Positions 1 to 7,436 of a stretch of 22,811 nt of DNA are shown piece after piece. The stretch lies in NCBI GenBank assembly GCA_964448645.1, contig CAYUZY010000016.1:1-22811 (forward strand), written 5' to 3'. Under the pieces are notes generated by a model. That model saw nothing but the letters and a program-made list of their open reading frames with translations. It was not told the origin of the DNA and searched no databases. The translations under genes and the position numbers were made by a program. The stretch is from GCA-2719315 sp964448645. Lineage in GTDB: Bacteria > Bacteroidota > Bacteroidia > Flavobacteriales > Flavobacteriaceae. Position 1 is the stretch's first letter. Every line of letters begins with the position of its first letter.

Positions 1-4
1 TTTA

Positions 5-1280
5 TTAATTAAAAATATAAAGCCATCCTTCAATTTTATTTAAAGAATCATTAGTAATAACTTTATAATAATAAGGTCCAGAAGGTAATGCATTTCCAGT
101 TCTTATGTTTTCACCCCTCCAATCATTTTGATAGCTCCCAGACTCGTAAACTAAACTCCCATCAGGACTGTAGACTTTTACTTTAGTAAAAGGATACTTT
201 TCTAGGTTTATTATTTTCCAAGTGGATTCTAATCCGTTTTCATTAGGAGTTAAAACTGTAGATACAATTAAATCCTCATCAGGGAAATTGTCGTTATTGT
301 CATCTTGATCTTTATTATCTCCAATACCATCTTTGTCTGAATCAATCCATTCTAGAGGATCACATGGGAAGTCATCTTGATAATCACCAATTCCATCATT
401 ATCAGAATCAAACTCGTATCGATTATCAATCCCATCATTATCACAGTCTTTACATAACAATCTATTTAAAGGAAAATCATCTTCAGCGTCAAGACACTGG
501 TCATTATCATCATCTTGATCTACACAATCTGGTGAGAGATCATTATCAAAATCAAGGGGGACATTGTTAGCATCTAAAGGATCACTTTGACAAGAAATTT
601 CATCTTGATCTGAGTATCCATCATTATCATCATCGGTATCGGCGTTATCTCCGGTAGCATCTCCATCAGTATCTGCCCATTCGTTTGGATCTAGGGGGAA
701 TAAATCCTGGGTGTCTGGATAAGAATCATTATCATCATCTTGATCAATACAGTCAGGGGTAGAGTCACCATCAGAATCTATAGGGCCTGTATGTTCTTAT
801 AAAACTCCATGAATTATATACCGAATAACCTGCTCTATTAAATTGACCATTAATAAAAACATCAGCACCTTGATTTTATTGCCAATCATTCTCGTCTCCA
901 TCATTTCTTAGTGCTCCTGAATCAAACCTCATAGAATCATCTTTATTATCATAGTGGCCAAAAAGCATTGGCAAACCAGAATTTGTTTCAAGTTTTGTAA
1001 TAACTATTAAATCTCTGTATTCTTGAGACATATTGACGCTATGGAACTCATCGTTAGTTCCATCAAAATCGAAATTTTTTATTTGAGCACCATTTAAACC
1101 AAAACTTGGAAGATTTAAAGCTTCAGCATGAGCATTTTGTCCACTTAGATCATACCAAGTACTTCCTGAACCGTTATAAGAATTAGTGTCTGAGGCATCA
1201 AGGGCAAGTATAAGTCCGTTAGTAGGAACTTGAGAATATAATGATGAGACACTTAATAGAAATAAAATTATATTTCGCAT
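5..1280 (-). pseudogene. Broken T9SS cargo protein: LamG-like domain, Asp-rich calcium-binding repeats, type B C-terminal sorting domain
   Basis: The 5' part (1280 to 879) starts with a signal peptide (MRNIILFLLSVSSLYSQ) and a LamG/concanavalin-like fold (GLILALDASD, STWYDLSGQN, FDFDGTNDEF). It meets a TAA at 876-878, but the same frame continues with fold-compatible sequence (NQGADVFINGQF, then YNSWSFIRTYR) until a TGA at 771-773. The 3' part is open in another frame from 796 down to the stop at 5-7. It begins GPIDSDGDSTPDC, carries Asp-rich repeats, and ends in a domain of about 85 residues (VSTVLTPNENG, KVYSPDGSLVYES, LPSGPYYYKV, GWLYIFN) typical of gliding-motility-associated T9SS type B sorting domains. 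The end of the LamG fold seems to be missing at the junction near 785-800. An intact version would be a secreted, surface-attached protein. I infer a pseudogene with one nonsense mutation and a frameshift with deletion; assembly error in the repeats is the main alternative. It lies 9 bp behind the porP/sprF-like gene. Confidence 0.75.
270..781 (-). repeat. Asp-rich thrombospondin type 3-like calcium-binding repeats
   Basis: Read on the minus strand in the frame that ends at 5-7, this stretch encodes repeated DxDxDGxxD-like units, for example DQDDDNDSYPD, DTDDDNDGYSD, DQDDDNDQCLD, DSDNDGIGD and DSDKDGIGD. They are interspersed with FPLDPNEW- and FPCDPLEW-type linkers. At DNA level this shows as recurring atc/att triplets (atcattatcatcatc). 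Such repeats bind calcium and act as stiff spacers between the adhesive domain and the sorting domain of flavobacterial surface proteins. They are part of the broken cargo gene and are a plausible site of slippage or recombination. Confidence 0.85.
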
Positions 1281-1289
1281 TAAACAAAC

Positions 1290-2168
1290 TTAAAATTTAT
1301 ACTTTAGAAAAATCTCATTTCCACTTTTTGTAACGGCGGAACTTCCACTAGGTATTTTATAATCATAAGCGAATGCAACTATTATTCCAAATTTTGTTTT
1401 AATCATTAAAAGGGCATTTGTATAACCAGTACTTTTATAACCGGTTCCAATTTCTATAATATCACCTATACCAAGAGTAGCTCCAATATGAGTTTGATTT
1501 TCACCATCTGGAATAAGTTTTGCACTTACAAAAGGATTTAATTTAGAATTAAATATTCCTGTATTAAATGATGTTCCCGCAAGGAGATAAGTATTTGGTT
1601 TTTCAGAACCCACAAAAGAATCATCTTTTACAAATTTTCCTGGGTTTAAAAAATTAGGAATAGAGGCGGAAATATAAATTTTTTCAGATTTTAATAGAGC
1701 TCCAAAGCCAAAAATTGGAAAAATAGAATTTGAAGTTGCTGCTATGGATGCGTTGGGTTCATTTGTGATCCTTTTTAATCCATCAATATCAGTATTATTA
1801 GATCCTGCTCCAGCTTTTACACCAAGAAAAAGTTTTATACCTCCTCCCATTTCAAGCTTGTAACTAGCATCAGCGGTATATTGATTTCGTGTGTCAATAT
1901 ATATTTTGTTTGAGATTACAGATAATCCTAAAGAGAGATTTTTTTTAGGGTTTCCACTATAATAAAAATAATTTGTTTTAGGTGCGTCCTTAACCCCTTT
2001 CCAAGTAGATCTAGTTGTAAAAGAAACTTCTCTACCATCACTACCTACATAAGCAGGGTTAAAGGCGTTCATATTAAACCTTTCCATTAACATATTTTCT
2101 TTTACTTGACCTTCAGAAAACAGGCTAAAAGAAAGAGTTAAAATTAAAAATAAATTAAAATTTTTCAT
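1290..2168 (-). CDS. PorP/SprF family type IX secretion system outer-membrane protein
   Basis: The product is an outer-membrane beta-barrel of the PorP/SprF family, which partners type B (CHU_C-like) T9SS cargo proteins and helps secrete or anchor them at the surface. It has a signal peptide (MKNFNLFLILTLSFSLFSEGQ). The family signature follows: an early NMNAFNPAYVGSDG, then TTRSTWKGVKDAPKTNYF, then alternating amphipathic strands ending in an aromatic residue (FLKYKF). At 292 residues it has the usual length. I chose the ATG at 2166-2168 because the signal peptide begins there; an in-frame ATG at 2199-2201 would add 11 charged or polar residues in front of it. The broken cargo gene starts 9 bp downstream, so the two form one transcript. 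The usual order in sprB/sprF loci is cargo first; here it is reversed. Confidence 0.88.
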   Translation of the reverse strand: MKNFNLFLILTLSFSLFSEGQVKENMLMERFNMNAFNPAYVGSDGREVSFTTRSTWKGVKDAPKTNYFYYSGNPKKNLSLGLSVISNKIYIDTRNQYTADASYKLEMGGGIKLFLGVKAGAGSNNTDIDGLKRITNEPNASIAATSNSIFPIFGFGALLKSEKIYISASIPNFLNPGKFVKDDSFVGSEKPNTYLLAGTSFNTGIFNSKLNPFVSAKLIPDGENQTHIGATLGIGDIIEIGTGYKSTGYTNALLMIKTKFGIIVAFAYDYKIPSGSSAVTKSGNEIFLKYKF

Positions 2169-2293
2169 TAAACACAAATCCGTTTGTAACGATTTGAGCA
2201 TTCAGTGTTGAGAATATGAAGTTTATTGTAGCTAAAAGAAAAAAAACTCTATTTAAAAACAAAACAAATTGAATGCCAGATATTTATAACGAG

Positions 2294-2325
2294 CAAATAT
2301 ATAAAAACAAAATAAATAAAATCAA
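2294..2325 (-). promoter_or_regulatory. Bacteroidota-type promoter for the porP/sprF-like gene
   Basis: On the minus strand a perfect -7 box TATATTTG (consensus TAnnTTTG, positions 2301-2294) lies 21 bp downstream of a TTG -33 element (2325-2323). This predicts a start site near 2287 and an AT-rich untranslated leader of about 120 nt before the ATG at 2168. I see no recognisable riboswitch in the leader. Confidence 0.5.
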
Positions 2326-2418
2326 TTTGTCAAATATTTAGGTGATTTAATTAGAAATAAACAATTATAGGATTAGTTATATAGAATATTCTTAATATAG
2401 AGATTGAAAAATTAAGAA

Positions 2419-2709
2419 TTATTGAATTGAAGAAAAACTACAGTCCTTTTTTATTTCTATAAAATCTACTTTAATCTCCTCTGATTCATTTTTGTAAGTA
2501 AGTCTATAGAGATTAGATAAACGATCATTCATGTCCATTTTTTGAATGGCTTGGAAAGTATTATTTGATTCTTCTAGAGTTAAGTAAATTGAATTTAGAC
2601 AGTCCTTAATTTCTACAACATTGTTCGATCTTTTAGATGATTTTGAATCACCACAACTAATAAATGTATAAATCAAACCGAGAATTAACAATGATATTTT
2701 ATATCTCAT
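2419..2709 (-). CDS. Small predicted lipoprotein, function unknown
   Basis: This 96-residue protein begins with a lipoprotein signal peptide: MRYKISLLILGLIYTFISC, with Cys at residue 19 followed by Gly. A Ser/Lys-rich linker (DSKSSKRSNN) and a short soluble domain with two further cysteines follow (KDCLNSIYL and KKDCSFSS). It should be exported and lipidated, probably facing the periplasm. I do not recognise the family. It stands alone: its own promoter lies just upstream, it is divergent from the antiporter gene, and a gap of about 250 bp separates it from the porP-like start. The lipobox and the promoter argue that it is a real gene. Confidence 0.7.
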   Translation of the reverse strand: MRYKISLLILGLIYTFISCGDSKSSKRSNNVVEIKDCLNSIYLTLEESNNTFQAIQKMDMNDRLSNLYRLTYKNESEEIKVDFIEIKKDCSFSSIQ

Positions 2710-2727
2710 TTATTATATATATACGTT

Positions 2728-2735
2728 CAAATATA
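2728..2735 (-). promoter_or_regulatory. -7 promoter element of the small lipoprotein gene
   Basis: The minus strand reads TATATTTG, a perfect match to the Bacteroidota -7 consensus TAnnTTTG, 18 bp before the ATG. The -33 position falls in a T-run (the complement of 2751-2759) rather than a clean TTG, so the match is only partial. The predicted leader is about 12 nt. Confidence 0.4.
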
Positions 2736-2803
2736 ATTTATTTCAATACTAAAAAAAAACATCAGCCTTCGGAAGTAAATTGTATCTTGCCGAATATTTT
2801 AAA

Positions 2804-3739
2804 ATGGAGCTAATTGCAATAATTGTAGGTTTGATTCTTCTTCTAAAAGGAGGGGATTGGTTAATGAAGTCTGCTGTTGCAATATCATTAGGATTAAATA
2901 TATCTCGATTTGTTATTGGAATGACAGTAGTTTCTTTTGCTACATCAGCTCCAGAACTTATTGTAAGCATTCAGGCAGCTGTTTCAGGATTTCCTGATTT
3001 AGCTTTCGGAAATGTTATTGGATCTAACATTGCAAATCTTGCTTTCGTTTTAGCTATAATTATAATGATATCTCCAATTAATGTGGGTGACAATTTTTAT
3101 AAGAAAGATTGGCCAATGATGATGGGAGCGACTATCCTTTTTTACTTGTTTATTGTTTTTGATAAAGAGCTTAACAGGTATGAAGGAATTATAATGGTTT
3201 TAATCTTAATAATTTTTTTGTTTTATTTAATTAAGTTTCAAAAAACAGATAATATCGATGATATAATTGATGATCAGAAAAGATTAACAACATTTAACAC
3301 ATTAATTTATTTATTTATTGGGGGCTTTTTTTTATGGTTAGGTTCAGAGGTTCTTGTTCAAGGTGCAGTTGAGTTGGCTATGAAGTTAGGAGTTAGTGAG
3401 AGAATCATTAGTATTTCAGTAGTTTCAATTGGAACTAGTATACCAGAACTGTCAGCCTCGATCATTGCAATTGCTAATAAAGAAAAGGCCATATCTCTAG
3501 GAAATTTAATTGGGTCAAATATTTTTAATATTCTTGCTGTTATGGGAATAACAGCATCAATTATGCCTATAAAACCTGTAGATTCTGGATTGTTAAGTAA
3601 TGATTTTCTTTGGATGATATTTATTTCTTTTTTACTTCTTCCAATGGTTTTCTTTCCAAGAGGGAAAAACCTTGGCAGATTAAACGGTATAATTCTTTTT
3701 AGCCTTTATTTGTCTTTTATTATTCCTTTAATTCTATAA
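2804..3739 (+). CDS. CaCA-family Na+/Ca2+ (cation/proton) antiporter, YrbG-like
   Basis: The product is an inner-membrane cation antiporter with about ten hydrophobic segments and the inverted alpha-repeats of the calcium/cation antiporter superfamily. Repeat 1 has SFATSAPELIVS (about residues 44-55) and GNVIGSNIANL (69-79). Repeat 2 has SIGTSIPELSAS (208-219) and GNLIGSNIFNI (233-243). The acidic residue in each PEL motif is the expected ion ligand. A hydrophilic loop (about residues 146-163) separates the two halves. At 311 residues it has normal length for the bacterial YrbG type. I start at the ATG at 2804; the TTG at 2780 would add eight unneeded residues (MYLAEYFK). It is convergent with glnA. 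The transported ion cannot be told from sequence; calcium export in exchange for sodium or protons is the family assumption. Confidence 0.88.
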   Translation: MELIAIIVGLILLLKGGDWLMKSAVAISLGLNISRFVIGMTVVSFATSAPELIVSIQAAVSGFPDLAFGNVIGSNIANLAFVLAIIIMISPINVGDNFYKKDWPMMMGATILFYLFIVFDKELNRYEGIIMVLILIIFLFYLIKFQKTDNIDDIIDDQKRLTTFNTLIYLFIGGFFLWLGSEVLVQGAVELAMKLGVSERIISISVVSIGTSIPELSASIIAIANKEKAISLGNLIGSNIFNILAVMGITASIMPIKPVDSGLLSNDFLWMIFISFLLLPMVFFPRGKNLGRLNGIILFSLYLSFIIPLIL

Positions 3740-3768
3740 AAAAAGCGCTCTAAATTAATTAGAACGCT
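3738..3768 (-). terminator. Rho-independent terminator of glnA
   Basis: Read on the minus strand, a 10-bp stem (AGCGTTCTAA pairing with TTAGAGCGCT, with one G-U pair) closes a 5-nt loop and is followed by a run of seven T (the complement of 3737-3743). It lies about 30 nt after the glnA stop codon. On the plus strand the same stem has a C-A mismatch and a poor T-run, so it is mainly a glnA terminator, though it may also slow transcripts of the antiporter gene that ends at 3739. Confidence 0.85.
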
Positions 3769-3797
3769 CTTACTAAAATTAAAATATAAAAATATAA

Positions 3798-4805
3798 TTA
3801 AACCTTAGCCCCTTTAACAGTTTTAATTATTCTTCCAGCAATTTTATATGGATCTCCATTTGAAGCTGGCCTTCTATCTTCTAACCAACCTTTCCATCCA
3901 CTTTCAACTGTCATAATAGGAATTCTTATTGAAGCTCCACGATCTGAAACTCCATAACTAAATTCATTAATAGATTGTGTTTCATGTTCTCCTGTTAATC
4001 TATGATCATTATCAGCACCATATACAGCTATATGCTCTTTTACGACAGGTCTAAAAGCTTCACATATTTTTTCATAAGTCTCCTTTGATCCACAAGTTCT
4101 TAGAGTTGTGTTAGAAAAATTTGCATGCATACCAGAACCATTCCAATCAGTTGCCCCAAGAGGTTTTGGATGATATTCAATAGCTAAACCATAATCTTCG
4201 GCAACTCTTTCAAGTAAGTATCTTGCAACCCACATTTCATCACCAGCCTGTTTTGCTCCTTTAGCAAAAGTTTGAAATTCCCATTGTCCAGCAGCAACTT
4301 CAGCATTTGTTCCTTCAACATTTATTCCTGCTTCAAGACAGATATCTAAATGTTGGTCCATAACTTCTCTTCCAAAGGTGTTTTTTCCACCAACTGAACA
4401 GTAGAATTGGCCTTGAGGAGTTTGATCTTTTGGAAAACCTAGAGGGAGATTAGTTTCAGGGTCCCATAAAAAATATTCTAGTTCAAAACCGAACCAGAAA
4501 TCATTATCATCATCATCAATAGTTGCTCTCCCATTTGAAACATGAGGAGAACCATCTGGATTTAATACTTCATTCATAATTAAAAAAGCATTTTTTCTAC
4601 CTGGGTCAGGATAAATAGCAACAGGTTTTAATAAACAATCAGAGGAACCACCTTCAGCTTGTTGGGTAGAACTTCCATCAAAAGCCCACATTGGAACATC
4701 TTTTAGTTTTCCGCTAAAATTGTCTACAACTTTAGTTTTACTTCTTAAGTTAGCCGTTGGCACATAACCATCCAGCCAAATATATTCAAGTTTAGATTTA
4801 CTCAT
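3798..4805 (-). CDS. glnA: Glutamine synthetase, type II (eukaryote-like GSII)
   Basis: The enzyme makes glutamine from glutamate, ammonia and ATP and is the entry point of ammonium assimilation. At 335 residues it is much shorter than GSI (about 470) or GSIII (about 730) and matches GSII. An N-terminal beta-grasp part (YIWLDGY, WAFDGSSTQQAEG) is followed by the catalytic part. Metal and substrate motifs are FGFELEY (Glu108, Glu110), NAEVAAGQWEF (Glu169, Glu176), NGSGMHANFS (His227), RLTGEHET, SDRGASIRIP and LEDRRPASNGDPY (Glu309, Arg311). The family usually reads EQE where this has ELE; both glutamates are kept. It has its own terminator and is divergent from purM across 257 AT-rich bp that carry a pair of palindromes. 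The amt-glnK operon about 8 kb away would supply its ammonium. Confidence 0.95.
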   Translation of the reverse strand: MSKSKLEYIWLDGYVPTANLRSKTKVVDNFSGKLKDVPMWAFDGSSTQQAEGGSSDCLLKPVAIYPDPGRKNAFLIMNEVLNPDGSPHVSNGRATIDDDDNDFWFGFELEYFLWDPETNLPLGFPKDQTPQGQFYCSVGGKNTFGREVMDQHLDICLEAGINVEGTNAEVAAGQWEFQTFAKGAKQAGDEMWVARYLLERVAEDYGLAIEYHPKPLGATDWNGSGMHANFSNTTLRTCGSKETYEKICEAFRPVVKEHIAVYGADNDHRLTGEHETQSINEFSYGVSDRGASIRIPIMTVESGWKGWLEDRRPASNGDPYKIAGRIIKTVKGAKV

Positions 4806-4939
4806 GATTTTATTTAATTTTAGTATATAGTAAAAATATAATTTAAGATGAATATTTATAAATATTTATCTTGTCATTTATTAATTTTTATTAACCCCAT
4901 ATTTATTAGCTAAATAAATTTAGTTTTTGATAATTTTTT

Positions 4940-4972
4940 ATTAAAATTTTAAATTTTATTTAAAATTTTAAT
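4940..4972. repeat. Paired 13-bp inverted repeat between glnA and purM
   Basis: ATTAAAATTTTAA (4940-4952) and its exact inverse TTAAAATTTTAAT (4960-4972) flank a 7-bp centre. Each arm also contains the 12-bp palindrome TTAAAATTTTAA, and the two copies are spaced 19 bp start to start, near two helical turns. The repeat lies between the divergent glnA and purM starts (135 and 91 bp away). It could be an operator, but in sequence this rich in A and T it may also be chance. Confidence 0.35.
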
Positions 4973-5062
4973 GATCTTAAACTAAACGGAAAATATTTTT
5001 TTTAAAAACATTAATGAAAGTGTTTAAAATATTTTAAAAGTTTAATTTTACAAAAAAAATAA

Positions 5063-6232
5063 ATGTCTGATAAATATATTAATAGAGGAGTTTCTTCCCA
5101 GAAGGAAGATGTTCATAATGCTATAAAAAATATTGATAAGGGTTTATATCCAAAAGCCTTTTGTAAAATAATACCAGATCATTTAACAAATAGTAATGAT
5201 TATGCTATAGTTATGCATGCAGATGGAGCAGGAACTAAATCTTCTTTAGCATATGTTTATTGGAAAGAAACTGGAGATCTTTCAGTTTGGAAAGGAATTG
5301 CTCAAGATGCATTAATAATGAATATTGATGATTTAATTTGTGTAGGTGTTACTGAAAATGTTCTTTTATCCTCAACTATTGGCAGAAACAAAAACTGTAT
5401 ACCAGGAGAAGTTATTAAAGCCATTATAGAAGGTACTGAAGAGTTGATTGAAAAATTAAGTAAATATGGAGTTTCAATTTATAGTACAGGCGGAGAAACT
5501 GCAGATGTAGGTGATCTAGTTAGAACCATTATTGTTGATTCAACAGTTACGGCTAGAATAAAAAAAACTGAAATTATTGATAATAGTAATATTAGATCTG
5601 GAGATGTAATTGTTGGATTAGCATCATCTGGTCAGGCATCATATGAAGACTCATATAATGGAGGAATGGGAAGTAATGGGTTAACTTCGGCAAGACATGA
5701 TGTCTTTTCAAAAGATTTAGCTAAAAAATTCCCAGAAAGTTATGATCATAAAATAAATGATAATTTGATTTATTCGGGAACTAAAAAACTTTTAGATAAT
5801 TATGACAAATTATCAGTTGATATTGGTAAACTCGTTTTGTCTCCAACAAGGACTTATGCTCCAATATTTAGTCAAGTTTTTAAAAAATTAGACAAAAAAA
5901 ACATTCATGGAATAATCCATTGTAGTGGAGGAGCCCAAACCAAAATACTTCATTTTGTTGATAAACTACATATTGTAAAAGATAATCTCTTTGATATACC
6001 TCCTTTATTTAAATTAATTAAAGAGGAATCAAAGACAGATCTTAAAGAAATGTTTGAAGTTTTTAACATGGGACATAGAATGGAAGTTTATCTTGAAGAG
6101 AAATATGCTCAAAAAATTATTGATATTTCAAAAAGCTTTAATGTAGAGGCTAAAATAATTGGACGTGTTAAACCTGCTTCAGAAAAGCAACTTACAATTA
6201 AACATGAAAATTCAAGTTTAATTTATAGTTAA
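5063..6232 (+). CDS. purM: Phosphoribosylformylglycinamidine cyclo-ligase (AIR synthase)
   Basis: This is the cytoplasmic enzyme of step 5 of purine synthesis: ATP-dependent closure of FGAM to aminoimidazole ribotide. The PurM fold is visible as an N-terminal half with the nucleotide-binding DGAGTKS (residues 54-60), KGIAQDALIMNIDDLICVGV and YSTGGETADVGDLVR. The C-terminal half has SGDVIVGLASSGQASYE, GIIHCSGGAQTKI and MFEVFNMGHRMEVY. At 389 residues it is longer than the E. coli enzyme (about 345) but of the size seen in Bacteroidota. It heads a plus-strand operon that continues 24 bp later into the membrane-protein gene and on to the alpha/beta hydrolase. I see no purine riboswitch upstream; TAATTTTA at 5043-5050 is a possible but imperfect -7 box. 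Confidence 0.94.
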   Translation: MSDKYINRGVSSQKEDVHNAIKNIDKGLYPKAFCKIIPDHLTNSNDYAIVMHADGAGTKSSLAYVYWKETGDLSVWKGIAQDALIMNIDDLICVGVTENVLLSSTIGRNKNCIPGEVIKAIIEGTEELIEKLSKYGVSIYSTGGETADVGDLVRTIIVDSTVTARIKKTEIIDNSNIRSGDVIVGLASSGQASYEDSYNGGMGSNGLTSARHDVFSKDLAKKFPESYDHKINDNLIYSGTKKLLDNYDKLSVDIGKLVLSPTRTYAPIFSQVFKKLDKKNIHGIIHCSGGAQTKILHFVDKLHIVKDNLFDIPPLFKLIKEESKTDLKEMFEVFNMGHRMEVYLEEKYAQKIIDISKSFNVEAKIIGRVKPASEKQLTIKHENSSLIYS

Positions 6233-6256
6233 TAATTTTAAAAGAATCTAATTAAT

Positions 6257-6856
6257 ATGATTAAAAAAAGCTTGTACTATTTAATATTAATACCCTTTTC
6301 AGTTATTTCTCAAGAATTAGATTTATTTAATCAAATTGAAACTGATGAGTTAAAACAGAGTAAATTACTCCCTGATAAAATGGTTTTTACTCAAAGATTT
6401 TTATGGGGAGAAAAAGGACTAGCAAGAGTTTTAAAAATATCTACATTAAATATAAAAAACAGGGAAAGGGAATTAAAACTTAGAAGAGCTATGCTTAAAA
6501 CTCATCAATATATAGGCTTTATTACTCTTGGAGGTATGATATATCAAGGTATTTTAGGAGGTAAATTATATAATGGAGATTATTCGGTATATGATAAACA
6601 TAAAAAAATGGGGGAATTATCTACAATTGCATATTTTACTGGAGCTGGCCTTTCGCTTTTTACACCACCACCTTTAATTAATAAAAAAATAAAAGGTTTT
6701 AATTCTATTAAAGCACATAAAATTCTTGCAATGATTCATTTTCCAGCTATGGTATCTACTACTATTTTCAAGAAAAAAAACAAGAAAATTCATAAATATT
6801 CTGCTTATACTGCATTTGCAAGTTACGCAACAGCAGTTATAGTTTTTAAATTTTAA
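6257..6856 (+). CDS. Predicted four-helix membrane protein with helix-start histidines, cytochrome b561-like in layout
   Basis: I do not recognise an exact family. The 199-residue protein has an N-terminal hydrophobic segment ending in ISQ (a likely signal peptide), a charged stretch, then four hydrophobic helices. Each helix is opened by a histidine: KTHQYIG (His83), DKHKKMGEL (His115), KAHKILAMIH (His154, His161) and KIHKYSAY (His179). Regular histidines at the ends of four helices are what one expects of a di-heme b561-type electron carrier. The next gene, 2 bp downstream, encodes YceI, and YceI proteins often neighbour b561 genes in other bacteria. I infer a membrane electron-transfer partner of YceI; heme binding is not proven by sequence alone. 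The pair sits between purM and prfA. Confidence 0.6.
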   Translation: MIKKSLYYLILIPFSVISQELDLFNQIETDELKQSKLLPDKMVFTQRFLWGEKGLARVLKISTLNIKNRERELKLRRAMLKTHQYIGFITLGGMIYQGILGGKLYNGDYSVYDKHKKMGELSTIAYFTGAGLSLFTPPPLINKKIKGFNSIKAHKILAMIHFPAMVSTTIFKKKNKKIHKYSAYTAFASYATAVIVFKF

Positions 6857-6858
6857 TT

Positions 6859-7407
6859 ATGTCAAAAAAAAATATTTTTTGTTTTATATTAATTTTTTCA
6901 AACCTAGTTTTCTCTCAATCAGAAAAGTGGAAAATAAATACTAGCTCATCATATATTTCATATTCAGGAAACCATATTTTACATAGTTGGGAGGGAATAA
7001 ATAATAATGTTTTTGGATTATTTGTAGTTAATTCAGAGTTAAATATTTCTGATATAGCTATTTTAATTAAAGTCGAAGATTTTGATTCTGGCAACCCTAA
7101 TAGAGATTCACACGCGTTAGAAGTATTAGAATCTTTAAAATATCCTCAAATAAGATTTTATTCAGATAATATAAAATACGTAAAAGATGAAATTGAATTT
7201 TTTGGAAAATTAACTTTTTTTGGAAAAAGTTTAGAGAAGATAATATACTCAAAAATAAAATTTGAAGAAAATCAAATTCTATTAAATGGTAACTTTGAAC
7301 TTATATTAAGTGATTTTGGTATGAAATTACCATCATTTTTAGGAGTTAAAATTGATGATTTAATTAAAATTTCTTTTAAAATAGAGGTTAATAAAGACAA
7401 AATTTAA
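6859..7407 (+). CDS. YceI family periplasmic lipocalin-like protein
   Basis: After a signal peptide (MSKKNIFCFILIFSNLVFSQ) the 182-residue protein follows the YceI plan: WKINTSSSYISYSGNHILHSWEG at the first strands, the conserved helix segment FDSGNPNRDSHALEVLESLKYPQIRF, then strands IEFFGKLTFFGKS and LSDFGMKLPS. YceI proteins form an extended beta-barrel that binds long isoprenoid or fatty chains such as polyprenyl quinones. This member should act in the periplasm. The 2-bp gap after the preceding membrane-protein gene implies co-expression, and the two probably work together. The ligand is unknown. Confidence 0.85.
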   Translation: MSKKNIFCFILIFSNLVFSQSEKWKINTSSSYISYSGNHILHSWEGINNNVFGLFVVNSELNISDIAILIKVEDFDSGNPNRDSHALEVLESLKYPQIRFYSDNIKYVKDEIEFFGKLTFFGKSLEKIIYSKIKFEENQILLNGNFELILSDFGMKLPSFLGVKIDDLIKISFKIEVNKDKI

Positions 7408-7436
7408 AATAAATTTGCATACATATTAAACAATCA

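Noticed and set aside
364..570. Plus-strand 68-codon open frame rich in His and Gln
   Set aside because: It is the antisense of the Asp-rich repeats (GAT/GAC read as ATC/GTC in shifted frame) and has no start context or homology signal.
270..781. CRISPR-like periodic DNA
   Set aside because: The periodicity comes from degenerate DxDxDG codons on the minus strand; the units vary in length and sequence and there are no constant repeats with unique spacers.
2780..2803. TTG start 24 bp upstream for the antiporter
   Set aside because: The ATG at 2804 begins directly at the first transmembrane helix, as in the family; the extension adds nothing recognisable.
2749..2970. Minus-strand 73-codon frame over the antiporter start
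   Set aside because: It is antisense to the strongly supported first alpha-repeat of the antiporter and overlaps its start.
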